A DNA stretch of 64,000 bases, taken from positions 1-64,000 of the forward strand of contig CALWOA010000007.1 in the NCBI GenBank assembly GCA_944382965.1. Direction: 5' to 3'. Each line of letters begins with the position of its first letter. Within the stretch, counting starts at the first letter, position 1. The translations under genes and the position numbers were made by a program. Below are positions 11,821 to 20,878 of this stretch, piece by piece. The notes under the pieces are model-generated. The model saw nothing but the letters and a program-made list of their open reading frames with translations, searched no databases and was not told the origin of the DNA. The stretch is from an uncultured Oscillospiraceae bacterium (lineage in GTDB: Bacteria > Bacillota > Clostridia > Oscillospirales > Oscillospiraceae).

Positions 11821-13308
11821 TTAGCAGAAGGGGTTCTCCGTGGGGTAAGGCAGGTTCTTGGGCTGATTGTAGGCAATGTCTGCCACACCCAGGAACTTGA
11901 ACACCTCGAACAGGTACTTGCCCACATGGGAGAAGGCCACAGCGCCGTGGTGGGGATAACCCTTCTGGATGAGAACATGGCGGTAGAACCGGCCCATTTC
12001 CGGGATGGCAAAGACGCCGATACCGCCGAAGGACTTGGTGGCAACATCCAGCACCTCGCCCTGGGCAATGTAAGCCCGGAGGTCACCGTTGCTGTCACAC
12101 TGAAGACGATAGAAGGTGATGTCGCTGGCGGCGATATCGCCTTCCAGAGTACCACGGGAGATATCCGGCTCGCTGCCTGCAGGCTCCAGAACACGATGCT
12201 GAATCAGCTGATACTTAACCGCACGGTCGGGACACATCTTGCAGGAGGGAGTGTTGCCGCAGTGGAAGCCCATGAAGGTATCGGTATGGACATAGTTCTG
12301 GTAACGGCCCTTGATGTCCTCTTCAAACATGGAAGCAGGAACGGAGTTGTTGATATCCAGCAGGGTAACGGTGTCACCGGAGACACACATGCCGATATAC
12401 TCGCTCAGAGCGCCGTAAACGTCAACCTCACAGGCAACAGGAATGCCACGGGTTACCAGACGGGAGTTGACATAGCAGGGCTCAAAACCAAACTGGCTGG
12501 GGAAAGCGGGCCAGCACTTGTCAGCAAAGGCCACGTACTTCCGGGCGCCTTTGTGCTGCTCTGCCCAGTCCAGCAGGGTCAGCTCAAACTGTGCCATACG
12601 GGCATTGAGGTCAGCATAGTACTTTCCTTCGCCCATTTCCTTTGCCATGTCAGCGCAAACCTCGGGGATACGGGGATCATTCTCATGTGCCTTGTAAGCA
12701 ACCAGCAGATCCAGCTCGGAGTTCTCTTCAATCTCCACGCCCAGCTCGTAAAGGCCCTTGATGGGGGCGTTGCAGGCAAAGAAGTCCTGAGGCCGGGGAC
12801 CGAAGGTGATGATCTTCAGATTCCGGACACCGATGACCGCACGGGCAATGGGCACGAACTGTGCAATCATGTCCGCAATCTCAGATGCAGTACCAACGGG
12901 ATATTCGGGGATATAGCCCTTGAGCTTGCGCATACCCAGGTTGTAGGAGCAGTTGAGCATACCGCAGTAAGCGTCACCACGGCCGTCAATCAGGTCGCCG
13001 TCACCCTCGGCAGCTGCAACAAACATGCAGGGGCCATCAAAGTACTTGGCAATCAGAGTTTCGGGAGTCTCAGGACCGAAGTTGCCCAGGAAAACCACCA
13101 GTGCGTTGCAGCCGGCCTTGGTTACATCCTCCACAGCCTTCAGCATGTCGTTTTCGTTCTCCACGGTGACAGGGCACTCGTAGAGGGATTCTCCACGGTA
13201 AGCCTGCACAATGTTGCTTCTGCGCTTTTCGGACAGCGCAATGGGGAAGCAGTCACGGGATACGGCAATGATACCCAGTTTGACAACAGGAATATTACTA
13301 CCCAGCAT
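11821..13308 (-). CDS. L-fucose/L-arabinose isomerase family protein
   Basis: A 495-residue sugar isomerase of the FucI/AraA superfamily, metal-dependent aldose-ketose isomerases. The three-domain layout is suggested by an N-terminal nucleotide-fold part, a middle part and a C-terminal barrel; likely metal ligands are the acidic residues in ACEVDVYGALSEY (about 295-307) and a histidine in MGFHCGNTPSCKMCP. It is the last gene of a transporter-kinase-isomerase unit. Because the kinase next door is a xylulokinase, the ketose product is probably D-xylulose, so D-xylose, D-lyxose or a related pentose are candidate substrates; no xylA is seen here. Classical FucI or AraA function is possible but fits the kinase less well. 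Confidence 0.85.
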   Translation of the reverse strand: MLGSNIPVVKLGIIAVSRDCFPIALSEKRRSNIVQAYRGESLYECPVTVENENDMLKAVEDVTKAGCNALVVFLGNFGPETPETLIAKYFDGPCMFVAAAEGDGDLIDGRGDAYCGMLNCSYNLGMRKLKGYIPEYPVGTASEIADMIAQFVPIARAVIGVRNLKIITFGPRPQDFFACNAPIKGLYELGVEIEENSELDLLVAYKAHENDPRIPEVCADMAKEMGEGKYYADLNARMAQFELTLLDWAEQHKGARKYVAFADKCWPAFPSQFGFEPCYVNSRLVTRGIPVACEVDVYGALSEYIGMCVSGDTVTLLDINNSVPASMFEEDIKGRYQNYVHTDTFMGFHCGNTPSCKMCPDRAVKYQLIQHRVLEPAGSEPDISRGTLEGDIAASDITFYRLQCDSNGDLRAYIAQGEVLDVATKSFGGIGVFAIPEMGRFYRHVLIQKGYPHHGAVAFSHVGKYLFEVFKFLGVADIAYNQPKNLPYPTENPFC

Positions 13309-13339
13309 AACAAAAATCCTTTCTTAACGTAAAATAAAT

Positions 13340-13978
13340 TCAGATATCTTCTGCAATATCCAGATTGATACCCTTCAGACCCACAACCGCACCGGCTTTT
13401 GCCTCAGAGGAATCCTCATGGGCCAGGAGCCACTTGTTTCGCGCAGTCATCAGGGTATCCTCCCGATTTTTCGGGGTAAACTGAGGCTTTTCGGTATTGG
13501 TGCCCTTGGGAAGCGCCACCAGCACTTTGAAGCCCTGACCTTTTTTAGCGCTGCAGGGTGCGTAGTGAAGGGAGGTGGCAAAGACTTCCACCAGTACACC
13601 GGCGGGGACCAAAAAAGCCTTGGTATTCTTGGTGTCGAACAGCCCGTCCGCTTCAATCTCACCCTGCTTGCCCAGCAGGAGAATAAAGTCTTCCGTGCCG
13701 AAGTTTACCTCGCTGTCACGATGGTACTCCAGGCAGTTGAGCTTGGTATTGTGACCGTTGCACCAGCCCATCTGAACCGGCATTCCGCCGTAGAACCGGT
13801 CCCGAATCTCCGTCGTGATGGGAAGGTTCTGCAGTTCGGGCTGCTCGGGAACATAGTCAACGCCCTCCGGCAGCGGGGTAGCTGCGTCCAGCGTTTTCTT
13901 CAGTTCCTCCGTCTCGTAGCCGGTGATCACCTGACCGTAGTCTTTGAATTCTGCATCGTAAACCGAATAGATCTTCAC
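13340..13978 (-). CDS. DUF4867 family protein (cupin-like, with sugar isomerase)
   Basis: A 212-residue protein of the DUF4867 family, which is usually found beside FucI-like isomerases. The predicted fold is mostly beta, with a segment NCLEYHRDSEVNFGTEDFILLLG (metal-binding histidine and acidic residues likely; about 81-103) that resembles a cupin/epimerase active site. It begins with GTG at 13978, preceded by AGGAGGAA at 7-8 bp. It could be a mutarotase, lyase or accessory enzyme feeding the isomerase; the reaction is not known. It lies between xylulokinase (12 bp gap) and the isomerase (31 bp gap), so it is co-transcribed. Confidence 0.8.
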   Translation of the reverse strand: MKIYSVYDAEFKDYGQVITGYETEELKKTLDAATPLPEGVDYVPEQPELQNLPITTEIRDRFYGGMPVQMGWCNGHNTKLNCLEYHRDSEVNFGTEDFILLLGKQGEIEADGLFDTKNTKAFLVPAGVLVEVFATSLHYAPCSAKKGQGFKVLVALPKGTNTEKPQFTPKNREDTLMTARNKWLLAHEDSSEAKAGAVVGLKGINLDIAEDI

Positions 13979-13990
13979 AGAATTTCCTCC

Positions 13991-15466
13991 TTACTGGATT
14001 TCCGGGAATAGCTGTTTTACAGCGGGATAAATTTTCCGGAATTGCTGATACCGTTTTTCGTAAGCTGCAGTGAGGGCGGGGTCGGGTTCAACCGTGGAAG
14101 CAACGCTGACCAACGCATCCGCTGCCGCCTGAACACTTTCAAACTGCCCGCAGCCAACCATCGCCAGCATGGCGCCGCCATATCCCGGGCCCTGCTCCGT
14201 CTTTACAATCTCCAGGGGAATGCCCAGAACATTGGCGAAAATGGTTTTCCACAGGGGGGATTTGCTGCCGCCGCCGCAGATTTTCGTGGTGGGAATGGCA
14301 ATTCCCAAAGACCGGGCCACCTCAAAGGAATCCCGGATGGCGAAGGCCACGCCTTCCAGAACCGCCTGTACCAGATCCGCCCGGGTGGTGTCCATGGTCA
14401 TGCCGATAAAGGTTCCCCGGGCATTGGTGTCGTTGATGGGGCTGCGTTCGCCCATCAGGTAGGGCAGGAAAAATACATGGTTTTCTCCCAGCTTTTCCGG
14501 AGTGATGTCCTGCTGCTCCTTGGCATAATCCGTGGTTTTCAGGATCTCATCACACAGCCACTTGTTGCAGGAAGCTGCCGAGAGCATACATCCCATCAGG
14601 TGCCAGCCGCCGTCAGCATGGGCAAATGCGTGCAGGGCATTGTTGGGATCCACGCCGAAGGTGTCCGAGGAAATGAAAATAGTTCCCGAAGTACCCAGGG
14701 AAATATTACATCCCCCATTGCCTACCACGCCGGTACCCACTGCCGCTGCAGCATTGTCTCCGGCACCGGCCACCACTTTCGCAGTCTGGGGAATTCCCAA
14801 CTGCCGGGCCATTTCCGGCGTAATATTTCCGATACACTGGTAGCTTTCAAACAGCTGGGGCATCTGCTCCTGGGTAATGCCGCAGATTTCCAGCATCCGC
14901 TGGCTCCAGCATTTATTCTGTACATCCAGCAGCAGCATGCCGGAAGCATCGGAATAATCGCAGCTGTGAACGCCTGTCAGAACATAGTTGATGTAGTCCT
15001 TGGGCAGCATGATTTTTGCAATCCGGGCAAAATTCTCCGGTTCGTTTTCCCGCATCCAGAGAATCTTCGGTGCAGTAAATCCGGCGAAGGCAATATTCGC
15101 CGTAAGCTGAGACAGTGTCTGCCGCCCAATCTGCTCATTCAGGTAATCCACCTGCTTGGCGGTACGGCCGTCGTTCCACAAAATAGCGGGGCGGATCACC
15201 TGATCCTGATCATCCAGCACCACCAGTCCGTGCATCTGACCGCCGCAGCCGATTCCCGCGACCTGGCTTCCGTCGAAGCCTTCCAGCAGCTGGGGGATTC
15301 CCTCCAACACTGCCTTGCGCCAATCCTCGGGATTCTGCTGGCTCCAGCCGGGCTGAGGAAATTCCAGGGGATATTCCTTGGTAACACTGTTGCAGATCTG
15401 TCCGTCCTCCGCCACCAGCAGCAGCTTTACGGCAGAAGTTCCCAGATCGATACCAATGTAGTACAT
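13991..15466 (-). CDS. xylB: xylulokinase (FGGY carbohydrate kinase)
   Basis: A 491-residue FGGY-family kinase that phosphorylates D-xylulose to xylulose 5-phosphate for the pentose phosphate pathway. It starts YIGIDLGTSAVK (phosphate-1 motif), has the xylulokinase-type GIGCGGQMHGLVVLD segment with the MHG motif (about 71-86), the WNDGRT motif, the catalytic aspartate in GAGDNAAAAVG (about 236-246) and the C-terminal ICGGGSKSPLW. Length matches XylB. It is 13 bp downstream of the permease gene with a moderate ribosome site (AAAGGG). Confidence 0.93.
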   Translation of the reverse strand: MYYIGIDLGTSAVKLLLVAEDGQICNSVTKEYPLEFPQPGWSQQNPEDWRKAVLEGIPQLLEGFDGSQVAGIGCGGQMHGLVVLDDQDQVIRPAILWNDGRTAKQVDYLNEQIGRQTLSQLTANIAFAGFTAPKILWMRENEPENFARIAKIMLPKDYINYVLTGVHSCDYSDASGMLLLDVQNKCWSQRMLEICGITQEQMPQLFESYQCIGNITPEMARQLGIPQTAKVVAGAGDNAAAAVGTGVVGNGGCNISLGTSGTIFISSDTFGVDPNNALHAFAHADGGWHLMGCMLSAASCNKWLCDEILKTTDYAKEQQDITPEKLGENHVFFLPYLMGERSPINDTNARGTFIGMTMDTTRADLVQAVLEGVAFAIRDSFEVARSLGIAIPTTKICGGGSKSPLWKTIFANVLGIPLEIVKTEQGPGYGGAMLAMVGCGQFESVQAAADALVSVASTVEPDPALTAAYEKRYQQFRKIYPAVKQLFPEIQ

Positions 15467-15479
15467 AATAAACCCTTTC

Positions 15480-16652
15480 TCAACGGGATTCGTTGCGCTT
15501 GGAGATTACATCGAAGATAACGGCTGCCAGCAGGACGCCGCCCTTAACCACCTTCTGGAAGTTCTGGTCGATGCCCATGATGCTCATACCCAGGTTGATG
15601 ATGCCCATCAGAACCGCACCAATGATAACGCCGGGAACGGTACCTACGCCGCCGTAGGCAGAAGCGCCGCCGATGAAGCAGGCGCCGATGGCGTCCATTT
15701 CGTAGCTGTCACCGTAGGTAGGCTGCGCAGAGGCCATCCGGGCGATGGTCAGAACGCCAGCCAAAGCCGCCAGAAAACCCATATTGGTATAGGCCAGGAA
15801 GTACACCTTTTTGGTGTCGATACCGGACAGTTTGGTTGCCTTTTCATTACCGCCTACTGCATACAGGTGACGGCCAATGGTAGTCTTGGAGGTAATGTAA
15901 GCGTAGACACAGATTACCAGTGCCACCCACAGCAGCGCGCTGGGAATGCCCTTGTACTGCGCCAGCTTTACGGAGAAGAACATGATCGCCGCCACAATCA
16001 CTACGCTGCGGCCAATGACTGCAGCCAGAGACTCCACAGCATAGCCCTTCTTCTGCCGGTTCCAGCGGCTGCGGAAGGTCAGCGCCAGATACAATGCGCA
16101 GGCAACCACACCTACCAGCACACACAGCACATTGATTCCTTCTCCGCCGAAAATATCGGGGATGTAGCAGGTAGCGCCACCGCCGAAGATATCCTTAAAA
16201 GCCTGGTCAGATACCGACTGGGTCCGGCCATTCAGCACCACATTGGACAGGCCACGGAAGATCAGCATGCCCGCCAAGGTGGTAATGAAGGGCGGAACCC
16301 GCACATAGGCAATCCAGTAAGCCTGGAAAGCACCAATGGCCAGACCGATCAGCAGCATGGCGCCCACAGCCAGCCACATATTCATACCGCTGGCCATCAG
16401 CAGCGCACCGATCGCACCGGTGAAACAAACCACAGAGCCAACGGACAGGTCGATGTTGCCGCCGGTGAGGATACACAGCAGCATACCGGTAGCCAGGATA
16501 AATACGTACGCATTCTGAGCAATCAGGTTGGTAATATTCTGCGGCATGAGAATCTTGCCATCCGTCTGCCAGGCAAAGAACAGAACCATCAGCACCAGAA
16601 TCAGAACCATGGTGTTTTTCTGGAGCCAACTCATCACTTTCTCTTTCGTCAC
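15480..16652 (-). CDS. sugar ABC transporter permease (MmsB/GguB/XylH type)
   Basis: A 390-residue inner-membrane permease of the BPD_transp_2 family, with about ten hydrophobic segments. It shows the family's GG-NIDLSVGS segment (about 63-72) and GGASAYGGVGTVPGVIIGA (about 327-345). It is longer than RbsC (about 320), fitting the multiple-monosaccharide permeases (MmsB/XylH). It starts with GTG at 16652 behind GGGGAGAG. It forms a homodimeric channel with the ATPase encoded just upstream (16668-18203) and the binding protein. Confidence 0.92.
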   Translation of the reverse strand: MTKEKVMSWLQKNTMVLILVLMVLFFAWQTDGKILMPQNITNLIAQNAYVFILATGMLLCILTGGNIDLSVGSVVCFTGAIGALLMASGMNMWLAVGAMLLIGLAIGAFQAYWIAYVRVPPFITTLAGMLIFRGLSNVVLNGRTQSVSDQAFKDIFGGGATCYIPDIFGGEGINVLCVLVGVVACALYLALTFRSRWNRQKKGYAVESLAAVIGRSVVIVAAIMFFSVKLAQYKGIPSALLWVALVICVYAYITSKTTIGRHLYAVGGNEKATKLSGIDTKKVYFLAYTNMGFLAALAGVLTIARMASAQPTYGDSYEMDAIGACFIGGASAYGGVGTVPGVIIGAVLMGIINLGMSIMGIDQNFQKVVKGGVLLAAVIFDVISKRNESR

Positions 16653-16667
16653 AATTATCTCTCCCCT

Positions 16668-18203
16668 TTATTTGGCCGCGGATTTCAAGATACAGGCCAT
16701 AATGCTTTCCTGAGACGCTTCTTCTTTTCCAAACTCTCCCACAATCTGCCCGTTGTTCATCACATAGATTCTGTCACTCATGCCCAGAATCTCCGGCAGC
16801 TCGGAAGAAATCATAATCACGGATTTGCCCTCCGCCACCAACTGATTGATGATGCAGTAAATCTCATACTTGGCACCAACGTCAATGCCTCGGGTGGGTT
16901 CGTCCAGAATCAGCACATCCGGGTTGGTGAACATCCACTTGGCCAGCAGCACCTTCTGCTGATTGCCGCCGGACAGATTACCGATCGTCTGTTCCACGCC
17001 GGTGCATTTTGTATGCAGCTTCTGTCGGTAGTCATCGGAAACGGCATATTCCTTGTCCGTATCCACCACCGTATTGTGGGAAACTCCCTCCAAATTTGCC
17101 AGCGTGGTATTAACGCGAATGGGGTTGGACAAAATCAAGCCATTGCCCTTGCGGTCCTCCGTTACATAGGCAAGACCATGCCGAATGGCGTCTTTTTCGT
17201 TCTTCAGCACGACCTCCTTACCGCCCAGCGTCAGAGTGCCGCTGATGCCGGATCCATAGCTGTGACCGAACAAACTCATGGCAAGTTCCGTCCGACCGGC
17301 GCCCATCAAGCCGGAAATACCAACCACTTCGCCCTTTCGTACATAGAAGGAAACATCGTCCACCACTTTTTTCTCCCGATAAATCGGATGGTGTACCGTC
17401 CAATTTTTCACTTCCATGCACACATCCCCGATAACTACATCCGGACGCTTGGGGAATCGGTCGGCAATCTCCCGTCCCACCATTCCCCGGATGATTCGGT
17501 CCTCGGAAATGTCGTCCACTCCCTGATGGAGGGTTTCAATGGTTTTACCGTCCCGGATGACGGTAATGTCATCGGCCACATAAGCCACTTCGTTCAGCTT
17601 ATGGGAAATAATAATACAGGTCATGCCCTCACGCTTGAATTGCAGCAGCAAATCCAGCAGGGCCTTGGAATCCGATTCATTCAAAGAAGAGGTCGGCTCG
17701 TCCAGAATCAGCAGCCGGGCATTCTTTGCCAATGCTTTGGCAATCTCCACCAACTGCTGCTTACCCACGCCGATGTCCTTCACCAGCGTCCGGGAAGATT
17801 CCTGCAAGCCGATAATTTTCAGGTATTTGTCTGCTTCGGCATAGGTCGTATCCCAGTCAATGGAGAATGCCTTTCCCCGTTCGTTGCCCAGGAACATATT
17901 TTCGCCGATGGTCATGTAAGGAATCAATGCAAGCTCCTGATGGATGATGACGATTCCTTTCGATTCACTGTCCGTGATTTTGGAGAACTTGCAAACTTCT
18001 CCGTCATAAATAATGTCACCGGTATAGGTGCCATAGGGATAAATGCCGCTCAGGACATTCATCAGTGTAGATTTACCAGCACCGTTCTCGCCAACCAGGG
18101 CGTGGATGCTGCCTTTTTTCACCTGCAGATTCACATCGTCCAGAGCACGGACACCAGGAAACAGCTTGGTGATATTTCTCATTTCCAGAATATTTTCCGA
18201 CAC
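16668..18203 (-). CDS. sugar ABC transporter ATP-binding protein (MmsA/GguA/XylG type)
   Basis: A 511-residue protein with two tandem ABC domains. The first has Walker [10 protein letters not shown] (about 38-46), signature [13 protein letters not shown] and Walker [12 protein letters not shown]; the second has the usual degenerate P-loop ([11 protein letters not shown]), signature [14 protein letters not shown] and [13 protein letters not shown]. This is the layout of RbsA/XylG/MmsA. It starts with GTG at 18203, behind GAGGTGA. It follows the binding-protein gene after a 90-bp gap holding a stable hairpin, and precedes the permease gene by 15 bp. Confidence 0.95.
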   Translation of the reverse strand: MSENILEMRNITKLFPGVRALDDVNLQVKKGSIHALVGENGAGKSTLMNVLSGIYPYGTYTGDIIYDGEVCKFSKITDSESKGIVIIHQELALIPYMTIGENMFLGNERGKAFSIDWDTTYAEADKYLKIIGLQESSRTLVKDIGVGKQQLVEIAKALAKNARLLILDEPTSSLNESDSKALLDLLLQFKREGMTCIIISHKLNEVAYVADDITVIRDGKTIETLHQGVDDISEDRIIRGMVGREIADRFPKRPDVVIGDVCMEVKNWTVHHPIYREKKVVDDVSFYVRKGEVVGISGLMGAGRTELAMSLFGHSYGSGISGTLTLGGKEVVLKNEKDAIRHGLAYVTEDRKGNGLILSNPIRVNTTLANLEGVSHNTVVDTDKEYAVSDDYRQKLHTKCTGVEQTIGNLSGGNQQKVLLAKWMFTNPDVLILDEPTRGIDVGAKYEIYCIINQLVAEGKSVIMISSELPEILGMSDRIYVMNNGQIVGEFGKEEASQESIMACILKSAAK

Positions 18204-18227
18204 GATGTCACCTCATTTTGCGGGGTT

Positions 18228-18259
18228 CCGGGCAAGACGGGTTGCCCCATCTTGCCCGG
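18228..18259 (-). other. hairpin between binding-protein and ATPase genes
   Basis: Stem CCGGGCAAGA / TCTTGCCCGG (18228-18237 with 18250-18259) continuing with a GGG/CCC inner stem, and no U tract. Such hairpins often protect the 3' end of a binding-protein transcript and lower expression of the downstream transporter genes. Confidence 0.6.
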
Positions 18260-18293
18260 ATGCAAGGAAGAAAAATCACAATGTGCAGTCAGA

Positions 18294-19430
18294 TCAGCCC
18301 TGCAGATCAGCCTCGGTGTAGTAACCGGAATCGATCAGCAATTCCTGATAGTTGTCAATGGTGCAGGCCTTGGGCTCGCAAAGGTAGCTGGGGATAACGC
18401 CGGTGCCGTTGTCGTAGGTCTCGGTGTCGTTGACGGGAGGCTCGGTGCCCTTCATCAGTGCGTCCACCATTTCCACAGTCTTGGCAGCCAAGTCACGAGT
18501 GTCCTTGAACACGGACATGGACTGCAGTCCGTTGACCATGTTCTTGACGCTGGCGATATCGCAGTCCTGACCGGTCAGAACGGGATAGTTGCCGGTGTAG
18601 GAGGAAGCCAGAGCGTTGGCAACGCCCAGAGCGGTGGAGTCGTTGGAAGCCAGAACTGCATCCAGCTGGGTGCCGTCAGAGTAGTAGGAAGCCAGAATGT
18701 TCTCAAAACGAGCCTGAGCAGCGTCAGTTGCCCAGTTGGCGGTAGCTACGGTCTGCTTCTCGGTCTGACCGGAGGGGCAAACCAGAGTGCCGGCATCGAT
18801 GTAGGGCTGCAGGACGCTCAGAGCGCCGTCGAAGAAGAAGTTGATGTTGTTGTCGCCGGGGTCGCCGGTGATGTACTCGATGTTGTAGGTCTTATCGCCT
18901 GCATTTTCCAGGTCCAGTGCTTCCACAATGTACTCGCCCTGCTTCATGCCAACATCCCAGTTGTCGAAGGTTGCGTAGTAGCTGATAGCATCAGAGCCCA
19001 TGATCAGACGGTCATATGCGATAACCGGGATGCCGGCTTCCTTGGCCTGGTCCAGAACCGTGCCCAGAGCCTCGCCGTCGATAGAGGCGATGACCAGAAC
19101 CTGGCAGCCATTGGCGATCATGTTTTCAATCTGAGAAACCTGAGTAGGAATGTCGTTGGCAGCGTACTGCAGATCCACAGTATAGCCGGCAGCTTCCAGC
19201 TGCTCTTTCATGTTGGCGCCGTCCTGGTTCCAACGCTGCAGATCCTTGGTAGGCATAGCCACGCCCACCAGACCGCCTTCTGCGGCGGCAGCTTCGGTGC
19301 CGGCAGGTGCTTCCGTGGCGGCAGGAGCCTCCGTTACGGGTGCTTCAGTGGATGCGGGAGCCCCAGAACCGCAGGCACACAGGCCAAGAACCATTGCCAG
19401 GGCCATCAAAAGTGCAAGTGCTTTTTTCAT
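18294..19430 (-). CDS. sugar-binding lipoprotein (ChvE/MmsE-type)
   Basis: A 378-residue substrate-binding protein of the ribose/galactose-binding fold (Peripla_BP_4). It has a lipoprotein signal: basic-hydrophobic start and lipobox LGLCACG with the lipidated cysteine at about residue 18 or 20, then a low-complexity linker rich in A, P, T and E (residues 24-50) that acts as a tether. The mature domain contains MPTKDLQRWNQDG, close to the ChvE/multiple monosaccharide-binding proteins. It is the first gene of the unit and carries the operator/promoter at 19473-19508. Substrate is probably a pentose or several aldoses. Confidence 0.92.
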   Translation of the reverse strand: MKKALALLMALAMVLGLCACGSGAPASTEAPVTEAPAATEAPAGTEAAAAEGGLVGVAMPTKDLQRWNQDGANMKEQLEAAGYTVDLQYAANDIPTQVSQIENMIANGCQVLVIASIDGEALGTVLDQAKEAGIPVIAYDRLIMGSDAISYYATFDNWDVGMKQGEYIVEALDLENAGDKTYNIEYITGDPGDNNINFFFDGALSVLQPYIDAGTLVCPSGQTEKQTVATANWATDAAQARFENILASYYSDGTQLDAVLASNDSTALGVANALASSYTGNYPVLTGQDCDIASVKNMVNGLQSMSVFKDTRDLAAKTVEMVDALMKGTEPPVNDTETYDNGTGVIPSYLCEPKACTIDNYQELLIDSGYYTEADLQG

Positions 19431-19472
19431 TGTGGTATCTCTTTTTCATTTTTCGGCATCACTCATTGCCGT

Positions 19473-19508
19473 TGAGTAAATTTTACTCATATATTTTGTC
19501 ATTGTCAA
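19473..19508 (-). promoter_or_regulatory. sugar operon promoter with palindromic operator candidate
   Basis: On the minus strand, TTGACA (19503-19508), 17 bp, TAAAAT (19480-19485). A palindrome TGAGTAAA-T-TTTACTCA (19473-19489) covers the -10, where a LacI-family repressor would block transcription. A second weak dyad TGATA-TTT-TATCA lies just upstream of the -35 (19510-19522). The divergent lacI-type gene at 19729 is the obvious candidate regulator. Confidence 0.7.
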
Positions 19509-19670
19509 CTGATATTTTATCATTTTTTCTCTTTTTGTCTATGATTTACTATTTTCATCTATTAAAATTGTGCATATAGACCGTTACTCAGCATTTGGCC
19601 AGGGCGTATACCAGGAAATTTCTATAGAATTTTAAATAAATATTTATCTAAAATTGCCACTACAATTTAG

Positions 19671-19699
19671 TTGCAAATATCCCTTCCTTACGCTATAAT
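19671..19699 (+). promoter_or_regulatory. promoter of the LacI-family regulator gene
   Basis: TTGCAA (19671-19676), 17 bp, TATAAT (19694-19699), 30 bp before the start codon. The intergenic span 19431-19728 is otherwise AT-rich regulatory DNA with no gene. Confidence 0.75.
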
Positions 19700-19728
19700 G
19701 AAAGAAAAGTCTGAAAGAGGTATGTGAA

Positions 19729-20775
19729 ATGGCAGGAATTACCGCAAAAGATATTGCCGCAAAGTTGGGAATTTCCCCCTCTGCTGTTTCCCTGGCATTA
19801 AACGGCAAGCCAGGCGTCAGCGAATCCACACGCAGCCTGGTTGTGGAAACCGCCATGCAGATGGGATATGTCCGAGCGGAAACCACGCCCGTCCATCAGT
19901 CCAGGAAAACCATCTGCTTCGTACGCTATGCCGGTGAAATTGTCAGCATTGCCGAGCACACCTCCTTTTCCTCCTTCGTACTTCAGGGAGTGGAATCCAG
20001 AGCTACTGAACTGGGGTATAACACTCAGGTGCGCTATCTCAATGCCGGAGATATGTACAACCGCCAAACTCTGGAGGTCTTCCGCAATGCAGCCGGTATT
20101 ATCTTCCTAGGTACAGACATTGTAGAGGATCGCCTGCCGGAAATTGAGCAGCTGTTTGAATCCATGGACAACACCCCTATTGTGGTTGTAGACAGTTTTC
20201 TTCTGGACAACCGAGTGGACTGCGTCGGAAACGACAGCTTCGGCGGCTCCAAGGCCGCCGCAGAATATCTGATTCAAACCGGCCACCATCGGATCGGCTA
20301 TGTCCGGGCCAAGCAGAGAATCCGCAACCTGATGGACCGTCAGGAAGGAGTACAGGCAGCTTTGGACTGTGCAGGGCTTTCTTTGGATGTTCTGGTAGAT
20401 GTAGATGTTTCCTCAGAAGGTGCCTTCCAGGATTTCGATGCCTGGATCAAGCAGAATCCTTCTTTGCCCGACGCAATTTTTGCAGAAAACGACATTCTGG
20501 CCGCTGCGGTTATTCGGGTACTGAAAAAGCACGGCTATCAGGTTCCCGGGGATGTTTCTGTGGTTGGCTTTGATGATATTCCCGTTTGTGAAATGCTGGA
20601 CCCACCCCTGTCAACCGTCCATTCCTTTAAGAACGAATTGGGCATTGTTGCGGTAGAGCATCTGCACCGTCGGATTGTCCGCGGGGAAATCCCTCACAAA
20701 ACCAGTTCTATCGGTCTGCTTCGCACCACACTATCCACCAAATTCATAACCCGTTTCAGTGTGAAACAGCGTTGA
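19729..20775 (+). CDS. LacI-family transcriptional regulator
   Basis: A 348-residue LacI/GalR-type regulator. The N-terminal helix-turn-helix reads ITAKDIAAKLGISPSAVSLA with the hinge-proximal LNGKPGVSESTR (residues 4-35), followed by a periplasmic-binding-protein-like effector domain (SVVGFDDIPVCEMLDPPLST near the C-terminal part). It is divergently transcribed from the sugar operon and most simply represses it, being released by the transported sugar or a metabolite of it. RBS AAAGAGGT lies before the ATG. Confidence 0.92.
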   Translation: MAGITAKDIAAKLGISPSAVSLALNGKPGVSESTRSLVVETAMQMGYVRAETTPVHQSRKTICFVRYAGEIVSIAEHTSFSSFVLQGVESRATELGYNTQVRYLNAGDMYNRQTLEVFRNAAGIIFLGTDIVEDRLPEIEQLFESMDNTPIVVVDSFLLDNRVDCVGNDSFGGSKAAAEYLIQTGHHRIGYVRAKQRIRNLMDRQEGVQAALDCAGLSLDVLVDVDVSSEGAFQDFDAWIKQNPSLPDAIFAENDILAAAVIRVLKKHGYQVPGDVSVVGFDDIPVCEMLDPPLSTVHSFKNELGIVAVEHLHRRIVRGEIPHKTSSIGLLRTTLSTKFITRFSVKQR

Positions 20776-20790
20776 TTACTCCTGTGAAAC

Positions 20791-20822
20791 AAAAATCCCG
20801 GCCCTTGAGGGTCGGGATTTTT
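20791..20822 (+). terminator. terminator of the LacI-type gene
   Basis: Stem AAAAATCCCG-GCCC / GGGT-CGGGATTTTT with T tail (20791-20822). Confidence 0.85.
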
Positions 20823-20832
20823 AGGTTCTTAC

Positions 20833-20866
20833 AAGAAAACACCCCCGCAGCTTCCTGCGGGGGTGT
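20833..20866 (-). terminator. terminator of the SH3-repeat protein gene
   Basis: Perfect 12-bp stem ACACCCCCGCAG / CTGCGGGGGTGT (20839-20850 with 20855-20866), four-base loop, U-rich tail TTTTCTT on the minus strand. Confidence 0.85.
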
Positions 20867-20878
20867 CTGTAGCTTTGC

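Noticed and set aside
15867-19475. 1202-residue open frame on the plus strand across the sugar operon
   Set aside because: It is the reverse-strand shadow of three well-recognised ABC transporter genes; composition is histidine/glutamine-rich and without any family match.
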